Source: Acidobacteria bacterium UBA2994
Lineage (GTDB): Bacteria; Acidobacteriota; Vicinamibacteria; Vicinamibacterales; UBA8438
Length of the DNA stretch: 16,375 nucleotides
Direction: 5' to 3'
Assembly: GCA_002346545.1 (NCBI GenBank)
Contig: DEAA01000044.1
Span: 166,184-182,558 of the forward strand
Made by a program: the position numbers and the translations under genes. The notes under the pieces were generated by a model that saw nothing but the letters and a program-made list of their open reading frames with translations, was not told the DNA's origin and ran no database searches. Below, piece by piece: positions 13,846 through 16,375 of this stretch; positions within the stretch are counted from its first letter, which is position 1; each line of letters opens with the position of its first letter.

Positions 13846-15141
13846 ATGACTCAGCATCATTCACGTCGTCTGTGGATCGCAGTGTGCGCGGTCGGCCTGA
13901 TCCTCGGCACTGGCGCGCCGCTCACGCTCGTGGGCGCCGAGGGCGACTTTCCGCGGGCCTCCCCTAAGGAAGTTGGACTCTCAGCCGAAAGGCTCGAGCG
14001 CATTGGCGGGGTCCTCCAGCGCGCCATGGACGCCGACACCATCTCTGGCGCGGTGACCCTGGTGGCGCGCCGGGGCAAGATCGCCCACTTCGAAGCCCAC
14101 GGCCTGATGGACATCGAAGGGTCGCGGCCGATGGCACTCGACACCATCTTCCCCATTGCCTCGATGACCAAGCCGGTGACCGGCGTGGCCGTGATGATGC
14201 TGGTAGAGGAAGGACTCGTACGGCTGACCGATCCGGTCTCGAAGTTCATTCCGGCGCTGGCCGACCCGCAGATGGCTGTCTGGACCGGAGACCGTCCACC
14301 TCGAGGCGCCGATGCCCCCGAGCCCTACACCATCCCGGCTGCTGCTGAGATCACCATCCGCCACCTGATGACCCATACCTCCGGACTGGGCAGCGGCGGC
14401 GCTGGCACCCGGGGGACCCAGCGGGTCGCGCCGCGGGACACGAGCGGCACGGTCGGCGACTGGGCACGACTGCTGGGCGATGCGCCTCTCGATTTCCACC
14501 CCGGCACGCACTGGGCGTACAGCGGTCTAGCTGGCATCGACATGCTCGGTCGAGTGGTGGAGGTCGCTTCGGGCCTGAGCTTCGACGAGTTTCTCCACCA
14601 GAGAATCTTCGAACCGCTCGGGATGCACGACACTGCTTTCTTCCCGGCCAAGGCGAACGCCGACCGCGTCGTCACACTCTACCGTCGCTCCGAGAACGGT
14701 CTGCGCCGAGTCGACGTGCCCGGTTGGGTCGACACCCGGACCTTCTTCTCCGGCGGCGGCGGCCTGTGGTCGACCGCGGAGGACTACCTGCAGTTTGCCC
14801 AAATGCTGCTCAACAAGGGCGAGTTGAACGGGACCCGCCTGCTCGGGTCGCGGACGGTCGAACTGATGGCCTCGAACCACGTCGACGATCTCTACGCCGA
14901 GGCGGGCACGACGGGCGGCCGCCCCGGACTCGGATTCGGACTGACGGTGAGAACCGTTGACGATGCGGTGCTGGCTCAGGATGCGCAGTCGACGGGCAGC
15001 TTCGGATGGAGCGGCGCGTTCGGCACCACGTTCTGGGTCGACCCGAAAGAGAACTTGACCGCGATCCTAATGGTGCAGACACCGGGCGGTCCGCTCCGGG
15101 GAGACTTCGCGAACGCCGTAATGCAGTCGATCGTGGATTAG
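13846..15141 (+). CDS. Secreted beta-lactamase-family serine hydrolase (class C / EstB-like)
   Basis: A 431-residue protein with a signal peptide (basic MTQHHSRRLW, then IAVCAVGLILGTGAPLTLVGA). The catalytic S-x-x-K motif is Ser106-Met-Thr-Lys109. The conserved HLMTHTSGL lies near 173-181. The second motif reads Tyr225-Ser-Gly in place of the usual Tyr-x-Asn, as in a number of esterase-type members, followed by MLGRVVEVASGLSFDEFL. The third-motif region reads GSFGWSGAFGTTFWVDP at about 384-400. Members hydrolyse esters, amides or D-peptides, or are penicillin-binding; the substrate cannot be told from sequence. There is no Shine-Dalgarno before ATG 13846, but the signal peptide fits this start. 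It is the only plus-strand gene in the window, divergent from the M29-like gene and convergent with the cyclotransferase gene 22 bases away. Confidence 0.95.
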   Translation: MTQHHSRRLWIAVCAVGLILGTGAPLTLVGAEGDFPRASPKEVGLSAERLERIGGVLQRAMDADTISGAVTLVARRGKIAHFEAHGLMDIEGSRPMALDTIFPIASMTKPVTGVAVMMLVEEGLVRLTDPVSKFIPALADPQMAVWTGDRPPRGADAPEPYTIPAAAEITIRHLMTHTSGLGSGGAGTRGTQRVAPRDTSGTVGDWARLLGDAPLDFHPGTHWAYSGLAGIDMLGRVVEVASGLSFDEFLHQRIFEPLGMHDTAFFPAKANADRVVTLYRRSENGLRRVDVPGWVDTRTFFSGGGGLWSTAEDYLQFAQMLLNKGELNGTRLLGSRTVELMASNHVDDLYAEAGTTGGRPGLGFGLTVRTVDDAVLAQDAQSTGSFGWSGAFGTTFWVDPKENLTAILMVQTPGGPLRGDFANAVMQSIVD

Positions 15142-15163
15142 GACGCGGCCGCTCTTCGGACCG

Positions 15164-16054
15164 CTACTGCTCGACGAACCGAACTTCGAACATCTTGGGC
15201 CACCACTTCCCGGTGAGGTAGAAGGTCTCGGCGTCGGGGTCGAAGGCTATCCCGTTGAGTACCTCGGCACCGAGGAGGTCGTCGCCCGATAGGAGGCCCT
15301 CGGCGTCGATGTAGTCGGTCACCTGGCCGGTGTCGAGGTTGATGCGGACGATGAAGTCCTCTTCCCAGACGTTGGCGTAGACGTCACCGGCCACACACTC
15401 CAGCTCGTTGAGCCGAGAGAGCGGCCGGCCTTCGAGCTGCACTCGCCGCTCACCAATCGGCTCAAACGTGACCGGGTCGCGGAAGGTCAGTAGATCGGTC
15501 CCGTCGCTCATGACCAGGCGGTCGTCGTCGAGACACAACCCCCAGCCTTCGCCGCGATAGCGATAGGTCTCGAGTTCGGCAAGTGACTCGCGATCGAAGA
15601 CGAACGCCCGCTCAGCCCGCCAGGTCAGCATGATGAGGCGATCGTCGACCAGGGCGAGCCCTTCACCGAAGTACTGGTCTGGAATGGCGATACGCTGCCG
15701 GACCTCGCCGGTCTCTGGGTCGAGGCGCCGCAGCGTCGACTCGCCCTCACGTCCGGTGCTCTCGAACAGCTCCCCCTCGGACCACAACAGCCCCTGGGTG
15801 TAGGCGTCTCGCTCGTGGGGAAAGGTGCGGATCACCTCAACACGTCGCCTCCGCGCGTCCTGGGCTGGCACCCATCCGGCGATGGTAGCCATCGCGGGCC
15901 CCGATGCTTGTGGTTCCGAGGGTGTACGGAGAAGGAACGCTCCGCCCGCGACCAGGAGCGTCAGTAGTGCCAGCGCGAGCCAGTGGCGATCCGGACCGGT
16001 CGAGGGTGCCGAGCGGCGGCGGGCGACAGTCTTCGCGCGGTTGGTACGACCCAT
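15164..16054 (-). CDS. Glutaminyl-peptide cyclotransferase, membrane-anchored
   Basis: The 296-residue protein has an N-terminal signal anchor (Arg-rich head, then WLALALLTLLVAGGAFLL at about 25-42) and a beta-propeller body typical of plant/bacterial-type glutamine cyclotransferases. Signatures are FPHERDAYTQGLLW, LFESTGREGESTLRRLD, YFGEGLALVDDRLIMLTW, GEGWGLCLDDDRLVMSDGTD, LNELECVAGDVYANVW, and the C-terminal VLNGIAFDPD followed by FYLTGKWWPKMFEV. The enzyme converts N-terminal Gln of peptides to pyroglutamate, here presumably in the periplasm. Start: the frame opens at 16114, but that adds a Cys-rich stretch overlapping the upstream gene by 35 bases; ATG at 16054 puts the anchor at the N-terminus and leaves a 25-base gap, so it is preferred. 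It ends 22 bases from the serine hydrolase stop (convergent). Confidence 0.93.
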   Translation of the reverse strand: MGRTNRAKTVARRRSAPSTGPDRHWLALALLTLLVAGGAFLLRTPSEPQASGPAMATIAGWVPAQDARRRRVEVIRTFPHERDAYTQGLLWSEGELFESTGREGESTLRRLDPETGEVRQRIAIPDQYFGEGLALVDDRLIMLTWRAERAFVFDRESLAELETYRYRGEGWGLCLDDDRLVMSDGTDLLTFRDPVTFEPIGERRVQLEGRPLSRLNELECVAGDVYANVWEEDFIVRINLDTGQVTDYIDAEGLLSGDDLLGAEVLNGIAFDPDAETFYLTGKWWPKMFEVRFVEQ

Positions 16055-16079
16055 CGGAAAAGCCCAGTGTAACCCGCCC

Positions 16080-16375
16080 TCATAGACGCAGCAGCACCGC
16101 TCGAGCCGGCTCACCGGTCGCCGCCGAGACCATCTCGGCGTAGAGCTGGACCTGCCGCCGATACACGTCCAGGGCCCCCTCCAGTTGGCGGTCCGTCTTG
16201 AAATCCACGACCCACCACTCCTCCCCTTCGCGGAACGCTAGGTCCACGACCCCTTCGGCGAGGACGCCGTCGGCCTGGAGCATGGCGACCGGCACTTCGC
16301 GCCGGCAGGCGCCGGCCGCCGCGGCGTGTCGAGCCCGGTCAAGCAGGGCGTGCGAACTGAGGCAGACTGAAGCGA
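16080..16375 (-). CDS. C-terminal RecB-like nuclease end of a UvrD/AddA-type helicase (5' part beyond window)
   Basis: The minus frame is open from the window edge to TGA at 16080-16082, about 97 codons. The visible part reads as the C-terminal nuclease domain of AddA/UvrD-type helicase-nucleases: a His in SSHALLDRA, then EVPVAML, EGVVDLAF (metal-ligand Asp), WWVVDFKTDR (Asp and Lys of the PD-(D/E)XK motif), YRRQVQLYAEMV (Gln and Tyr motif) and a final TGEPARAVLLRL. These match the order H, G-x-x-D, D-x-K and Q-x-x-x-Y of RecB-family nucleases. The helicase motifs would lie upstream beyond base 16375. It probably takes part in double-strand break end processing. All nuclease residues visible are intact. 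AddA versus another UvrD-like fusion cannot be decided from this part. Confidence 0.85.
   Translation of the reverse strand, partial: ASVCLSSHALLDRARHAAAAGACRREVPVAMLQADGVLAEGVVDLAFREGEEWWVVDFKTDRQLEGALDVYRRQVQLYAEMVSAATGEPARAVLLRL

Noticed and set aside
1..16375. CRISPR array, tRNA, rRNA, insertion sequence or prophage signal
   Set aside because: No regularly spaced repeats, no clover-leaf or rRNA-like sequence, and no transposase or integrase motif were seen on either strand.

Overview
The window is GC-rich and densely coded, with almost everything on the minus strand. Gene content (MoxR ATPase, DUF58 protein, BatA-like protein, a DUF4175-like coiled-coil protein and two DUF4159 proteins) and the style of the proteins fit an Acidobacteriota genome, possibly Vicinamibacteria. 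This assignment is an inference from gene content, not from a marker gene.

Region 1 (1 to about 12243, minus strand) is one long, tightly packed cluster. In transcription order it holds a DUF4159 protein (12243 to 11365), a membrane VWA protein with a glutamine-amidotransferase-like domain (11265 to 8977), a legumain/caspase-like (peptidase C13 fold) secreted protein (8980 to 7952), a second DUF4159 protein (7943 to 7152), MoxR (7123 to 6086), DUF58 (6076 to 5162), a BatA-like VWA membrane protein (5161 to 3092), a possible 23-residue ORF (3088 to 3017) and a large DUF4175-like membrane/coiled-coil protein (3015 to beyond base 1). Most junctions overlap or are under 30 bases. Two are longer: 99 bases at 11266-11364, which holds a long hairpin, and 76 bases before the DUF4175-like gene, which the small ORF fills. 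The working model is an envelope-associated MoxR/VWA chaperone-like complex: MoxR drives remodelling, DUF58, BatA and the other VWA protein provide metal-dependent adhesion sites, and the exported DUF4159 and C13-like proteins act outside the membrane.

Region 2 (12244-12682) is about 440 bases with no convincing gene. It probably carries the promoter of the cluster, but I could not identify a clear one.

Region 3 (12683-15141) is a divergent pair whose start codons are only 17 bases apart: a secreted protein of M29-aminopeptidase fold (minus) and a secreted beta-lactamase-family serine hydrolase (plus). Region 4 (15164-16375) has a membrane-anchored glutaminyl-peptide cyclotransferase and the C-terminal RecB-like nuclease end of a UvrD/AddA-type helicase, both minus.

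The most interesting signal is a run of apparent pseudo-enzymes. The C13-like protein keeps the His motif but has Thr where the catalytic Cys should be, beside a canonical EF-hand loop and a ten-base G tract. The amidotransferase-like segments of both VWA proteins lack a nucleophile Cys. The M29-like protein has lost four of the five expected metal ligands.
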